A DNA stretch of 64,000 bases, taken from positions 142,501 to 206,500 of the forward strand of contig CAJHZI010000515.1 in assembly GCA_905160935.1 (NCBI GenBank), in the 5' to 3' direction. Numbering within the stretch: the first letter of the stretch is position 1; the number at the start of each line of letters is the position of its first letter. Position numbers and translations under genes: made by a program. The notes beneath the pieces were generated by a model. The model made no database searches. It was not told the origin of the DNA and saw only the letters and a program-made list of their open reading frames with translations. Shown piece by piece: positions 47,248 to 58,357 of this stretch. Source of the DNA: Enchytraeus crypticus (lineage: Eukaryota; Annelida; Clitellata; Enchytraeida; Enchytraeidae).

Positions 47248-47675
47248 ATGTGGGTATGTTTGGATATATGTATGTATGTATATGTATGTATGTAAGTATT
47301 TGAGTGTTTGTATTTTTGTATGTGTATATGTGCAACTGTGTGTGTTGGTGTGTATGCATGTACATGTATGTGAACATGCATAGTTGCATTTATATATGTG
47401 TATTATTGCATAGTTGTATACCTGTGTGTAAGTTTATACTTGAGCTGGTTATGTGTGTGTGGTTTGTTGGTGAGTGTTTAGTTTATTTTTGCCTCTAATG
47501 TTCGTCTTTTGAAGCCTATCAACTTCTCAAGGTTTGTATCTTTTTTCCCCTTTACGGTCTGGTCTGTCTGGTCTCTATGTTTAGAGGTATGAAATTACAG
47601 CTAATACTGGTGTTACAGGTTTTTGTGACCTCCTTAACCAGTATAATTACGTTAAGTTAAGTTAAGTTAAGTTTA
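46131..47675 (+). mobile_element. LINE-J (Jockey/CR1 superfamily) insertion, 5'-truncated
   Basis: An open frame from about 46131 to 46602 reads LYKALVRPKLEYCVQAWRP, VQRRATRMIAE, LGLISLEDRHTRGDLIQVFKI, RNFFSQRVVNIWN. This is the region after the RT domain in Jockey/CR1-superfamily LINEs. A 3' untranslated part full of TG and TA runs follows (46680-47290). The end is 'tttgtgacctccttaaccag' and a (GTTAA)n tail. The flanks match unit 1 (35450-35530) without the element, and 'gttta' on both sides may be a short target duplication. Confidence 0.85.
47000..47290. repeat. (TA)n and (TG)n microsatellites inside LINE-J 3' part
   Basis: TA runs at about 47009-47050 and 47205-47244 in TG/TATG-rich sequence. 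All long frames here are repeat translations. Confidence 0.93.
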
Positions 47676-48173
47676 ATAGTCTCTGTACAAGATTGTGTTA
47701 TTTGCTCTCACTTTTGTTTAATTTGCTTGAATTTTTAGCTTTAATTAATAAATATCAGAAAATGTTCACCATTATTTCAAATATTTAATTTCTATCCACT
47801 CTTAAATCTTACTGAATGTGATGCAAAATTGTGAATGTACACATTTTCTGGATATTAATTGGTTAAAGTAATTGCAGTGCACTTCAAGAAACTATAGAGA
47901 AAATATAGAATGAAATTGTGGCTAAAATTGACACTATTTATGCCTTTTACCGCTGCTTACTGAAATTTCAAATATGAAGTTATATGAGTTAAGCGACGTC
48001 ATGAAGGTTTGATAGTGGAAATGAACTACAATATCCAATTATTCACTAAAAAATTTATATTTAAAATGAACTGTTAAAATTTATTTACTAGATCAGAAAC
48101 ACCCTTATTAGTGATATATATTCTATCCGCATACCTAAAGCTTTCAGTAACTATAATAACTAAAGCTGGCAGG

Positions 48174-49290
48174 ATGTCGTCAACTAATGGTCAGTCAAAG
48201 GAAGAGCAAGACAGAGATCTGGAATGTTCCATATGTTTGTCTCACTTCGTGAAGCCCAAGCAGCTTCCATGTCTGCACAGCTTCTGTCAGGGTTGCCTGA
48301 AGAACTACTGTGATCATCGGAAAGATGGGATTCCTTGTCCCCTGTGTAAGGTGGAGTTTAGTTTGCCACCTGATGGTGTCAACTCATTGGAGGATAATGA
48401 GCTGATATGTAGACTTCTTCAAGGAAAATTGAAAGAAGATGGAAAGAGTTCAAACATGTGTGAACTATGCATGGAGGTAGGAGAAGAGTCTGATGCCGAG
48501 TCATTCTCATTCTGCCTGGAATGTCGCCAGAGTTTGTGTCGTCGATGCAGGATGATACACGCAAAGGCCAAATGTAGCAGTCATCATAAGATCGTAGGCT
48601 ACGATGAGAAACCAACCGATGAAGAGTTGCAAAAGTTGGCATCGAGTTTCTGCAGCAATCATAGTAACAAAGAAATTGAACTGTACTGCAGTGATTGTAG
48701 GATGTTCATATGTGTTTTATGTCATGCTACCGAGCACAACAAACACATTTGTAACGTTGCCGCTGATGCAGCTAGAGAGGTAAAAGAACTCTCAGAAAAA
48801 AACAGAGACAGGATTCTAAAATGTCGTTCAGAGGCAACTGAAAGATTTCAGAGACAGTTGACACAAAATGAAGATTTTTTGATAACAATTGCTATAAAGG
48901 AATCAGATGTCAGAGAAAGGCTGACTAAAATTCGTAATTATCTACATGAATACGAATCTGAGATGATAAATAAGCTGGAAAGTATAAAGATGGCAACGCT
49001 GAAGGAAATGGGAAACGATAAAGACGTCAGAGAGCGATATTTTGCAGGTTTTGATGGATTTCTTTCTTACAGCCGGATGACAACTGATCGAGGAACAGAT
49101 TTTGAGATAATAAGAGCTGCAGACTATCTGAACAAGAGAGCCGAGGAGTTAATTAACGATCACAAAGAGAGAGAGAAAGACAAGGGTGTGAGAATTGAGA
49201 AGAACTTATGTTTCACAGGACAAACTGACGTATCTCTGAAAGATATACAAGAACTTGTTGAGGGGCTAATGCATTCCTCTTACTCTTCTG
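48174..49290 (+). CDS. TRIM-like gene 2, exon 1: RING, B-box1, B-box2, coiled coil
   Basis: Same layout as gene 1 exon 1: C3HC4 RING at residues 18-58, B-box1 from about 96 with two extra residues (SF inserted before FCLEC), B-box2 and coiled coil. It codes for 372 residues and ends G|GTAAGT at 49291, phase 1. The ATG at 48174 is chosen by alignment with gene 1. The frame stays open upstream to 48111, but the two copies diverge there and a 'tttcag' at 48142-48147 may be a 5' acceptor. Bases 48510-48754 match gene 1 (38176-38420) without a mismatch by eye. The C-terminal 'SSYSSG' tail differs from gene 1 ('SSAG'). Spliced to exon 2 at 54107 it gives 659 residues. Confidence 0.92.
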
Positions 49291-49479
49291 GTAAGTGAGC
49301 TCATGTTGTCAATCTAGGTTCGTTCACTTCAATTGATAAAAATATTTACTCCTGCACTATAGAATAATGTAGAATATTACGTTTATAAAAGCATAAGTAT
49401 ATATTTTATATAAAAATAGTGAAAAATACATGTAAATATGTAATTCAGATTATATACTATATACTATATATACTCATGA

Positions 49480-51117
49480 TCATTATCATCATCATCATCA
49501 CTATCATCATCACCATCTTCTCTAAAATCCCAGTTTAACCAGGGTCGTGATGCCAATAGACTTTCTCCAGTCCTCCTTGTCCCACACCATATCATCAGTC
49601 AATCCCCTATTTTTGCTGTCCTTCATAATTACCGCATCCAACGTCAATTTTGGTCTACCTCTCTCTAGCTTAACATCCAGTTCTTCCCTCCAAACTCTTT
49701 TTACTACATCCTCATCTGCCTTTCTCACAATTGCAAATACCATCTCAATTTCGACACAGTCAACCTATTCCCGATCCCATCAACATTCAAATTCATCCTC
49801 ACATAGTCATTTTCCATTCTGTCCTTCCTAGTTCTTCCACACTTTAGACGCAACATTCTCATTTCTGCCACATGCAAACTCCAATTGTTCCTGCAAATGT
49901 TCGCCTTTTAGTGCCTTATATTCCGAACCATACATCATTACTGGCCTTACCACCGAACTATAAAATTTGCTTTTCAGTCTTAGCGGTATTTTCCAATCAC
50001 ACAACACTCCACTAGCTGGGCTCCACTTAATCCTACTAGTAACCTCCTTTTCTAACTCCCCATTATCATCCATTACGGACCTCAAATACTTAAAATATAT
50101 TACCTTCTTTAGCTCCACACTCTGACTTATTACTTGTCAAACAAGCACCTCAACCACTTCATCGCTCTCAGACTCACTATCTTGTGTTGATCATCTCACC
50201 CTTCCATCTACTCTCCAAATGCTACGTTTTTTCCTTATTCACCCTTAGTCATTGAATTTCCATTGCCTCTCTAGCGTCTTCCAACTTCTCGCTTACTTTC
50301 TCCACAGTGTCCCCTACTATCACCAGATCATCTGAAAATAGCATGCACCATGGGGCCTCCTAAATGCCTCCCTTAAGCAACTCGTCCATTGTTAAAATAA
50401 TCAAATGTGGACTTAGAGCTGATCTTTGATGTATCCCGATCTTCACCTCAGAATTCTCAGATTGTCCACTCTCCACTCTCACACTAGTCTTCACCCTGCT
50501 GTTGGCCTACATATCTTTGATTAACTCCACATACCTCCTGTTCACCTTCCTCTTCTTCAGAACTTCCCACGCCAGTTCTCTCGGAACCCAATCATAGGCC
50601 TTTTATAGATCCACAAATACCATCTCTATCTTCTTCCTCCCTCTCCTTTACTTCTCCATCATTTTCCTCAACATAAAGATCGGCTCTGTTGTGGACTTTC
50701 CGGGCAAAAACTCAAACTGGTTGCCCACAATGCTTGTTGAACCTCTCAACCTACTCTCCTCAACTCTCTTCCTTGTATGTATATTCTTCATTGTATGGCT
50801 CAACAGCTTAATACCTCTATAATTCGTACACTCTTGGATGTCCCATTTTTCCCTAAAATATTGGCACTAATCATCTCAACATCCATTTCCTCTGGCATCC
50901 TGTCCCCGCATAACATCTTGTCAAACAAGCACCTCAACCACTCCATCGCTCTCAGACTCACTATCTTCCACACTCCACCGAGATTCCATCCAATCCCACC
51001 GCTTTATCATTATGCATTTACTTTAATGCCTTCTCAACCTCTACAACTGTAACATTCTGTACTTCCAAATCCTCAATTCCTTCGCTACCTACATTATCTT
51101 CATAGCCTTCACTGAGA
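49480..51117 (-). mobile_element. LINE-R (RTE-type) pseudogene
   Basis: Minus strand, broken by stops and frameshifts. In order: KAVGLDGIS-like RT start (near 51000), GIHQRSALSPHL then TMDELL (near 50420), an FSDDL catalytic-box variant (near 50340), then FKYLRSVMDDNGELEKEV, SGVLCDWKIPLRLKSKFY, VVRPVMMYGSE (49830-50110) and GRPKLTLDAVI, GLTDDMVWDKEDWRKSIGI (49545-49670). These are RTE-clade RT and C-terminal patterns. The 3' end is 'ccctggttaaactgggattt' and an (ATG)n tail. It is 5'-truncated and inactive. Confidence 0.88.
50133..50183. repeat. 51-bp dispersed duplication inside LINE-R
   Basis: 50133-50183 equals 50917-50967 with one mismatch ('cttgtcaaacaagcacctca' start, 'ctcagactcactatctt' end), same orientation. 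It interrupts the RT reading where the second copy does not belong. Confidence 0.85.
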
Positions 51118-52004
51118 AATTGAAAAAAAACTAAAATAAAAAGTATAAAATTATAGTGCTATATTGTCGTCCGTGATAGCATTTAGCACTATACTGATAT
51201 ATATCCAAGACGATTAAAAAAATGAAAAATTTAAAATTTAAAGCGATTTCAATTCAGCTTACATTATACGGCGCTATGATATTCTTTAAATGGCGTCATG
51301 ATATTTTTTCAAAAAAATCTTATTCTGGAATAACCAACATAGGAAAAAGAAATGAATGTTGTGATGGCGAAATGACATTTTGCTAAAGTTAAATTTGACT
51401 GGCGTAATTAGGCCTACTTGTTTAATAATATATATTAGTGAGAGTTAGTCTAATTCTAGTAGGCCTTTGATCATATTTATATACAGTTGAATATGTTTAA
51501 TTTTTTAGCAGAAGTACAGAATGATCACAATCTAATATATTAATTGTATAGTCTTTGATTATTATATGCAACAGTTAAATAAGTAAATATATTAAACTTT
51601 GCACACTCAAGAATTTTTCTTTAAAGCTTAACTTATTAAAATTTTGAAGGGAACAATCGGACCTAAAGGGAGACCACATGAACAATATTTCAGAATAAAA
51701 AGGCTATTAAATTACTAATAATTTCTACTTTACTTATTAAAGTTGTGCATACTCTTTCCATCATTTTATGTAATGGATGTATCCTTGACATAATTCAATC
51801 CCTTTCTGATGCATTTTGAAGATAATTTATTTGGAAAATAACTAATTAAAATATTTTCAGTAATTAATGTGAGGTGATTGCAATGGATCGGCGTTATTAT
51901 GTTCTCGGACGTCCACATATTCATGTTTACTTAGCCTACTTTGGTTGCTAGGTAACCTTGAGATTCTCTCTCTAGTTCTTAGATCTTGCAGTGGTCTATT
52001 CCCT
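51118..52004. other. AT-rich intron sequence
   Basis: A small inverted repeat 'tatagtgcta'/'tagcactata' at about 51155-51195. No family is recognised. Confidence 0.4.
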
Positions 52005-53037
52005 TAGTATTGCACACGAACATGAAAGACAAACAATGTCGGTGTTAACCAATGTCGGTGGGAGCAGTTGTAAGGCGTGGCTTACGAGCATATTATGATG
52101 GTTTTCTGAAGGAAGCCTTTCAGTCAGGGACGGTACCATTTTCCCAGTGTCCTTCTATAATTTAATGACCCTTGTCAGAAATTCAGTGTTCCAATAAGTT
52201 CCGCCTACCAGAAATGACTGGGTGAAACGCAAGTGTTAAAAGGTAATGGAACAGCTTGGAATACCACCAAATAAATTAATTCTATAATTTAATTAATTTA
52301 CTATAAATTCAATCAATTAATAATAATTGATTCACTTAGTAAGTAATTACTAATTAGTTATAATTATTAATTAATATGAAATAATTAAAAAATAATTAGG
52401 GCCTATAACAGGTAATTAAAAGTTAATTTAAAAATTAATAAAATTAATAATAATAAAATAATTGTAAACTATTAATATTAGTCTAATGTAAATGTATAGC
52501 AATAGCAATAATAATAATTAATAATAAGAATAATTGTAATCTTCATAGGCCTACTGATAGATTTATATTAATAAAATCTTGTGACAGGTGCATAGAATTG
52601 TTGGTCTAGTCTTCAGTTTCCCGGACATAACACAAGTAATAAACCAATCAGAGTAGAATACTAAAATGTAAAGCAAGCTTTTAAGTTTATGCTTTAGGCT
52701 AATGTCATTTAATGATTATAATGTCATTTTAGTTATAAATAATAAATGCGGCTATATAATTAATCAAAGTATTATGTGTAATTTTAATTATTAGCAAAAT
52801 AAACTTTAACTTACACTCGGGCAGGAATTGAACCCGCGAGTGTTTGCTCAGAGTATCCTGTCAGATAACGCCTTACACCACTCAGCCAACTGGCATTCCC
52901 GTTCATAAATGTCTAACAGCTGATATCAAAAAGACTACTGTTTGCGCACGCAGCTCGTCGCTAAGCAACTGCTCCTTTCTCCACCGACATTGGTTAACAC
53001 CGACATTGTTTGTCTTTCTTGTTCCTGTGCAATACTA
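52005..53037. mobile_element. Foldback or TIR element of about 1.03 kb
   Basis: Terminal arms at 52005-52070 and 52966-53037 are reverse complements with a few mismatches and one 6-bp gap. Each arm has a doubled word ('aatgtcggtgttaacc' then 'aatgtcggtgg'). The core is AT-rich, has no long frame, and contains a tRNA-like segment. It is absent from the gene 1 intron. It is either a non-autonomous DNA transposon or two inverted copies of an unknown repeat. Confidence 0.6.
52805..52905 (-). mobile_element. tRNA-Leu/Ser-like pseudogene or SINE head
   Basis: On the minus strand 'ccagttggctgagtggtgta' gives an A-box and D-arm, and 'gcgggttcaattcctgc' gives a paired T-arm with a B-box, with a long variable region between. 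The acceptor stem does not pair (3' side CCGAGTG), so it is not a working tRNA. Confidence 0.55.
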
Positions 53038-53144
53038 CTATTTCTATTCCCTTGCACCTGTTGTTTGCAAGTAGTCTTGATTTCAATCTCGCTCTCTTTC
53101 TCTACTTCACAGTCTTCATTGACTCCTTGTTAATCAACGCATGA

Positions 53145-53570
53145 AATAAAAAATAGCTCTATTAACTTTCAAAACTCTGCGATTTGGAAAGCCTTCTTAC
53201 TTACCTGAAATTCTTCTTCCCTATCGATCCTCACGTGCATTTCGTCCCAACGATGCCAATCTTCACTCTGTTCCACGTTAATTTTCTTACGCAGCACCCA
53301 TAATCTGGAACTCCTTAGCTGCTAATTCTCGCTCTAATTTTACTCTTTCAACTTTCTCTAGCAAGCTTAAGACTAACCTTTTCCCCAGTAGACATAATCA
53401 ATCTACCCTGACAATTCCTGATCACCGGACTGGCTTACTTCTCCTCATCACATTTCTTTTGCAGATTGGTCTGGGTGAATTATTCCGTAATGATGGGGAC
53501 GTCCCTGCCATCATCCTTGGGCGAGGAAACGGAAGTTAAACCTTTATTAATACTGTTATTATAAACAAGA
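53145..53570 (+). mobile_element. LINE-C (L2/CR1-type) 3' fragment
   Basis: The plus-strand reading gives ALLTFKTLRFGKPSYLPE then, after a frame change, an AAPIIWNSL-like block, the standard end of L2/CR1 RT proteins. Then comes the 3' untranslated 'ggggacgtccctgccatcat', 'gcgaggaaacggaagttaaa'. It is decayed. Confidence 0.8.
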
Positions 53571-54106
53571 GGTCAGCGGTTCCAATCTATTTGAAGAATC
53601 TGTGGCAACATCAGTGCGCTATCGAATCTGATCGTAAAGTTAGTCATTTTGTGGATGCTTATCATATACAGAGTAAAGAACATTCTCTCCAATCAATACA
53701 TATTCATTTTGTTCTTATGAAATCCATCCACTATATGCATTGGTTGCGTTGCTAATGAATCAAAAATCCTCAGAGTTTTTAAATTAGAATCTTTACTATC
53801 AATTAGTTACTTTGGACTAATTTTCTAGAATTTGGAATTTGCGCAGTTTTTGGACCTTCTTTTTGCTCGCTGGCTAGATTTTGACTCAATAGTGCTCGAT
53901 GTTGTCACTGATGCCTGTAGAGCTCAAATTGTTGTTATTATTATTTATTTGAATTAAACTAATTCTGTGTACGTTTTTAGAGCACGTATGAAATCCAAAT
54001 CTAAAAATTCATTTATGTACAGTATACGTAGTCATGTCATTTAAGGTAATTGCATTGTTTTAGCTAAAGTCTTACTAGTATATTTCTTTGATTTTTTCGG
54101 ATTTAG

Positions 54107-54969
54107 AATCATTCATAAATTCTCGTTGCACGGTTAATACACTGGGGAGTTCTTGTCCACATGTAGTCACTGGAATAACAGTCGTGGATGATGAGATCTT
54201 TGTGGTAAGGAGTGATCAATCACACGTTGAAGTGTATGATTCGCATGGTCTGGCTTCGTCATGCTCTATCAACGTAAGTGGCATGAAGACACCGCTAGGC
54301 CTCGCAGGCTGTTCTAATCCAAAGACTCTGTTCATCTATGATTTCGCAGCAGCTGGGAGTAAGCGTTTTTATTATATCCATAAAGTTGACATCACTACAG
54401 AATCTAAGACAAGCTGGAGGATGAAAGAGAACTACACACCCCAGGGACTTTCAATGACAGCAGAGCACACGCTGCTGGTTACTGTGTATGCTGGCAGTGA
54501 ATACGGAGCAGTGGAATACTCGAGCAAAGGGCGAGAGATACGTAAGATAAGATTTACTCAGATCAGTTTAGCTCAACAAACTGTACAACTTTCAAATGAT
54601 GAGTTCATCGTATCTTGTTGTGATATGTCTTACTCTAATCTTGTCAGAGTCTATCTGATCAACGGTCAAGGTCAGGTCATAAAATCTAACGTATTGGAGG
54701 GAAAGCGTGGAGCTGATTATAGTAGTGTAGCCCGCCCTGCCTTATTGACTCACGATAATGATAGGAAATATATGTTCTTAGTATGTACAAATATCATTAT
54801 ATTGCTTGATGCTGAACTCAATATTCTTGGTCAGTTTTATGAATCAACCCCTGCGAGTTTTCTGTCCAGTCTTCATTACGACTCTTCGACAGGTCGACTG
54901 TTGGTGGGAGAATGGAACAAGAAGGATAGCGATAGTCAGCTTATAGTCATCAGTCCTGCTCAAAAATAA
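54107..54969 (+). CDS. TRIM-like gene 2, exon 2: beta-propeller (NHL-like) domain
   Basis: It codes for about 286 residues of the same propeller-type domain as gene 1 exon 2: VVTGITVVDDEIFVV, VEVYDSHGL, YTPQGLSMTAEHTLLVTV, RVYLINGQGQVI, YMFLVCTNIIILLDAELNIL, LLVGEW, QLIVISPAQ. TAA at 54967. The start at 54107 uses the nearest downstream AG, because the ancestral acceptor is mutated AG to GG. This keeps the frame (G|AA) and drops two residues (DL) compared with gene 1. If the non-consensus GG site were used the exon would start at 54101. Identity to gene 1 exon 2 is clearly lower than between the first exons, with several indels. Confidence 0.82.
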
Positions 54970-55081
54970 GCTTCTCAATGTTCATGTTACAGAAATATAG
55001 CTATAGCTAACTCTTCAGAAGACTAACAAAAACAAAAATACAGGCGTGGATGTAAAAATTTATATTGATGGATTCTTATAC

Positions 55082-56030
55082 GGGCAAGTTGATACGAGGG
55101 TAGGTTGATACAAGTGGAGTAAAAGTGCCAGCTTTAATTTGTTCCCTACAGGAGGCAGTCTACGTGTGGTCCCAGTATTTCTACATCTTCACATATTTCC
55201 GTCAGGAAATGAAATTAGAGGTTTAGCCAAAAATTAGAAAACATTGTTTTTATTCACTCATCTAAGATAATCAGGGATGTCTTCATAAGATTGTGTAATC
55301 AATACGATAAGCAAAATTATTAATCTTTTTATATTAAAGTAAGCCTAGTTATACAGTGCATGGACTGTGCTGTTACCGTTAATCTACTAATAAAATCAAA
55401 TTTGCTTTTATTTTTTTTGTTACACGAGTGTGGATGGGGATAGTTGATACATCGTGCGTGGGGCAAGTTGATACATGTATCAATATGACACTTTTAAATA
55501 GAAAGACAAGAAAAACATGGATAACGTTGTTGAGTGTTAAATGCGGGCACATTATGCTTGTACGAATAAAAATCAGCACTTCATTTGTCCAAATTGCAAC
55601 TCTTATGATGCTATATAGCCACAGAATTTCAAAATTTAATTTCACGATGATAAATTCGTATGTGGTAACACGTAGATGTACGGTATCAGAAAAAGCCAGA
55701 GATTTAAGCAGTTTTCTCTAACTACTGACTATTCTGAATAATATAAAGCTTTAACTATCACTATCTTGCGACAATTCAATCAGCTACTGGTGTGCGTATC
55801 AACTTGCCCCTCGTCAGTATCAACTTACCCCGCTATGAGGCAGGATGATACAATTTGGGTTATGGTATTTGAAGTCAATTTACTGTTAGTTGTCTATTTG
55901 TATCAGAACGGTTATGCGTGGAAAATATCACTGAAATATGTTGCTAAAATAATATATAGATTGGATTGTTCATGTCCTGCTATATTATTGTAATATTGGC
56001 AAAACGTTAAAATAGTATCAACTTGCCTCG
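55082..56030. mobile_element. MITE-like element(s) with GGGGCAAGTTGATAC repeats
   Basis: A 15-bp word, GGGGCAAGTTGATAC and variants, occurs at 55082-55095, 55098-55111, 55436-55450 and 55460-55474 in plus orientation. It is reversed at 55796-55810, 55817-55831 and 56015-56030. The inner paired set (55436-55831) forms clear inverted termini with similar spacing; the outer set may mark a second, nested element. There is no transposase frame. Unit 1 lacks the whole block, its flanks meeting near 41530-41545. Confidence 0.7.
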
Positions 56031-56145
56031 CTCCCCCCTACAGGTTTATTTCATCATCGGCCATCATAGAAAATTCTATTGTTTTAGTGTACCCCTTGCG
56101 GCTTCTAAGTAATTTCTTAACCTTTCTAATCTGTTGCTATGCATT

Positions 56146-56202
<57 letters not shown>
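56146..56202. repeat. (TA)n microsatellite
   Basis: Pure TA run in unit 2, where unit 1 has unrelated sequence. Confidence 0.97.
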
Positions 56203-56203
<1 letters not shown>

Positions 56204-56743
56204 TATTTTGGTCTTGCGGGTCACTGTTTTGGGTTTGATCTTGAGGGTCACTATCTTAGTCTTGGGGATCACTGTCTTGTTCTTAATGTTACGAGTCACT
56301 GTCTTGATGCTGCAAAAACTGCTTTGCCCTCCACTGGTGTTCGGGTCTGGAAATACGCATAAAGTTTTCTTTTTGTTTTTTTTATTTCTAAGCTGCCATC
56401 ACTGAAATATAGTCTACTATTCCTTTATTAACCTAATTCCTTTATATTTCCCTTGTTAAAAGTTCTTTGTACAAATGGTGACCTCAGGAGAAGATTTTAA
56501 AGACATCGTAATTATTGTAAGAATTAAATTCATTTTATCATTTACATGTATATATAAGAATTAGATTTGAAACTTTGCCTCTGTTTCTATTTTCTTCTAA
56601 TTGCAAGCTGTTTGAGTCATACTTTGTATCTGCTAATTCGTTTAGACTTTATTAATATCAATTATGTGCATATCTTTTACTGTAAAAGTATTTGTAACTT
56701 TTAATGCGCATTGCAATTGTATATCGATGGTGGTTGCTTTTAA
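56203..56743. other. Duplicated intergenic sequence of unit 2
   Basis: It aligns with 41960-42410 of unit 1 ('ttcgggtctggaaatac' in both). The frames are not conserved. Confidence 0.6.
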
Positions 56744-56980
56744 GAATGTCTTTATAGCGCACGGTAACGTCATGAAGTTTTAATGACAGATACTAAGGTG
56801 AACTGAACCCTCATGGAATCGAATCCCAGCCGCGTTGATCTGAGAGTAAAATCTCGGACATTCACGGGACTGGTTATGTGTAAAACAGTCTAAATTGCCT
56901 AACAGTTTAAACATGTGGTATTAAAGGTGATAGATATCGACATAGTTTATCATTTCATTGTAATGCGCGTTTACTTTTTC
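56744..56980 (+). mobile_element. SINE-2 copy, unit 2 only
   Basis: 'ctttatagcgcacggtaacg' head, B-box 'tggaatcgaatcccagccgc', 'cggacattcacgggactgg', 3' end 'tcatttcattgtaatgcgcg'. Unit 1 is continuous across this point at about 42412, giving an empty site. Confidence 0.87.
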
Positions 56981-57864
56981 ATTAGGATATAGGTGTTCTC
57001 TATTGTTAGGATACACTATCAATTGTAGGATATTCTCTCTGGTGTTCAGCCAAATGGCAAGTTTATATTCCTACTCATAAGCTGCTTCCTCGCACCTTAA
57101 AGATCACAGCATCGACACATAATTAATAATTACACTGAAAGCTATGTTCATCCATACTTCAATGTAGTCTACAGCTGAAAATATGGCTTCTCAGGTGGTT
57201 TCCCTGGTCCTTCTCATATCTTTTCTCGTTGAGGAGAATTTACTACACGCAGTTTACTGTTGGTCTATACTTCAGCGAATGGGAAGCATGAACATTTTAG
57301 TCAAGTTTTATTCACATTTTAGTAACAATGCACAAAAATCAGATTAAAAATCTATAAAAGCACATTTACCTAAAGAATTAGGTGACCCCACTTAACTGGA
57401 ATAGAAATTAAAATAAAGAAAGTAATAATATAATTATGTTATTGCTTTGTTCATTTTCATTTCTTTTAAAATTTTCATTTTTTTATAATAGATCAACAAT
57501 TTGCAGAAGACATGATTAATTATCACTGGAAAAATTAAATTCAAACTCTACTCTACATGAACTAGCTATCAGCGAAGAAGCTTTCCAGAGTGCTCACTAG
57601 TCAGACTATATGATCTTGGTGTCAGTATCCGCGCGCCAATACTGAACAGTCTCTCCTATGGCGCACCAGATGAAACGCTAGTCTTTTTGTCAGAGCAAAA
57701 TCATGCTTCACAATCAGTGGTTAAAGTAAAGGGAACGCAGGAGAACTCTGTTCGTCTAGCTCTCATTTTGCTGAGCTGCGTTTTCCTTATAAGAGCCCCG
57801 ATGTGATACTAGAAGATTCGTAACTGTATTACAGGAAGACTGAAAAATTTGGTCCGTAACTAGC

Positions 57865-57975
57865 TCTACTTTAACTAGCGCTACTGTTACTTGCGTTACT
57901 GTAACTGGCGCTACTGTAGGCCCTAATTAGCGCTACTGTAACTAACGCTACTGTATCTAGCGTTATACTGTAACT
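57865..57975. repeat. 15-bp minisatellite, short allele of 43293-43575
   Basis: Units of 'actgtaactagcgct' type, about 8, interrupted by 'ggccctaatt'. Confidence 0.88.
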
Positions 57976-58044
57976 AGTTGCCACCTAGCACTGTATATTA
58001 GCGTCTTCTGATCAAGATGGCCGCCTAAATGATCGCATCAGGCG

Positions 58045-58190
58045 CGTATTGAATCAGTGGCGATGTCGATAAGTTATTCGACCGCGGATTGCTATGTGCG
58101 GGATTCAAATCCTGAGCTCTCCCGTCACTGACATCGCTTTCAAGATATCAAACTGACAGTCAACCTCGGCTTAAGCCTGCTTTTTACATA
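58045..58190 (+). mobile_element. SINE-1 copy shared with unit 1
   Basis: 'cagtggcgatgtcgataagt', 'gcgggattcaaatcctgagc' (B-box), 'cgtcactgacatcgctttca'. Same site as 43630-43775, so it inserted before the duplication. Confidence 0.85.
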
Positions 58191-58357
58191 TCTTTAGCTA
58201 CAATATAGTTTCGATTTTGCGGATATAAGCTTAATTTCCCATTGGCACTTGTATATGCTTTAGTTTCGCTTTTCGAAAATCATCTCTTATTAAACCAATC
58301 ACGCGTCGCTGTAGACCTCGTGGTTTCGTTTTATGAACAACCGCCATAGTGATAGGC

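Larger units (their letters stand above)
49291..54106 (+). other. Gene 2 intron (4.8 kb), swollen by mobile elements
   Basis: The GTAAGT donor is intact. The acceptor homologous to gene 1 (AG at 40234-40235) is GG here (54099-54100). The next AG is six bases on, at 54105-54106, after a T-rich tract. The intron holds an RTE LINE, a 1-kb foldback element and a LINE-C end, none of them in gene 1. Confidence 0.75.

Noticed and set aside
46807-47498. Many frames on both strands
   Set aside because: Repeat-rich 3' region of LINE-J.
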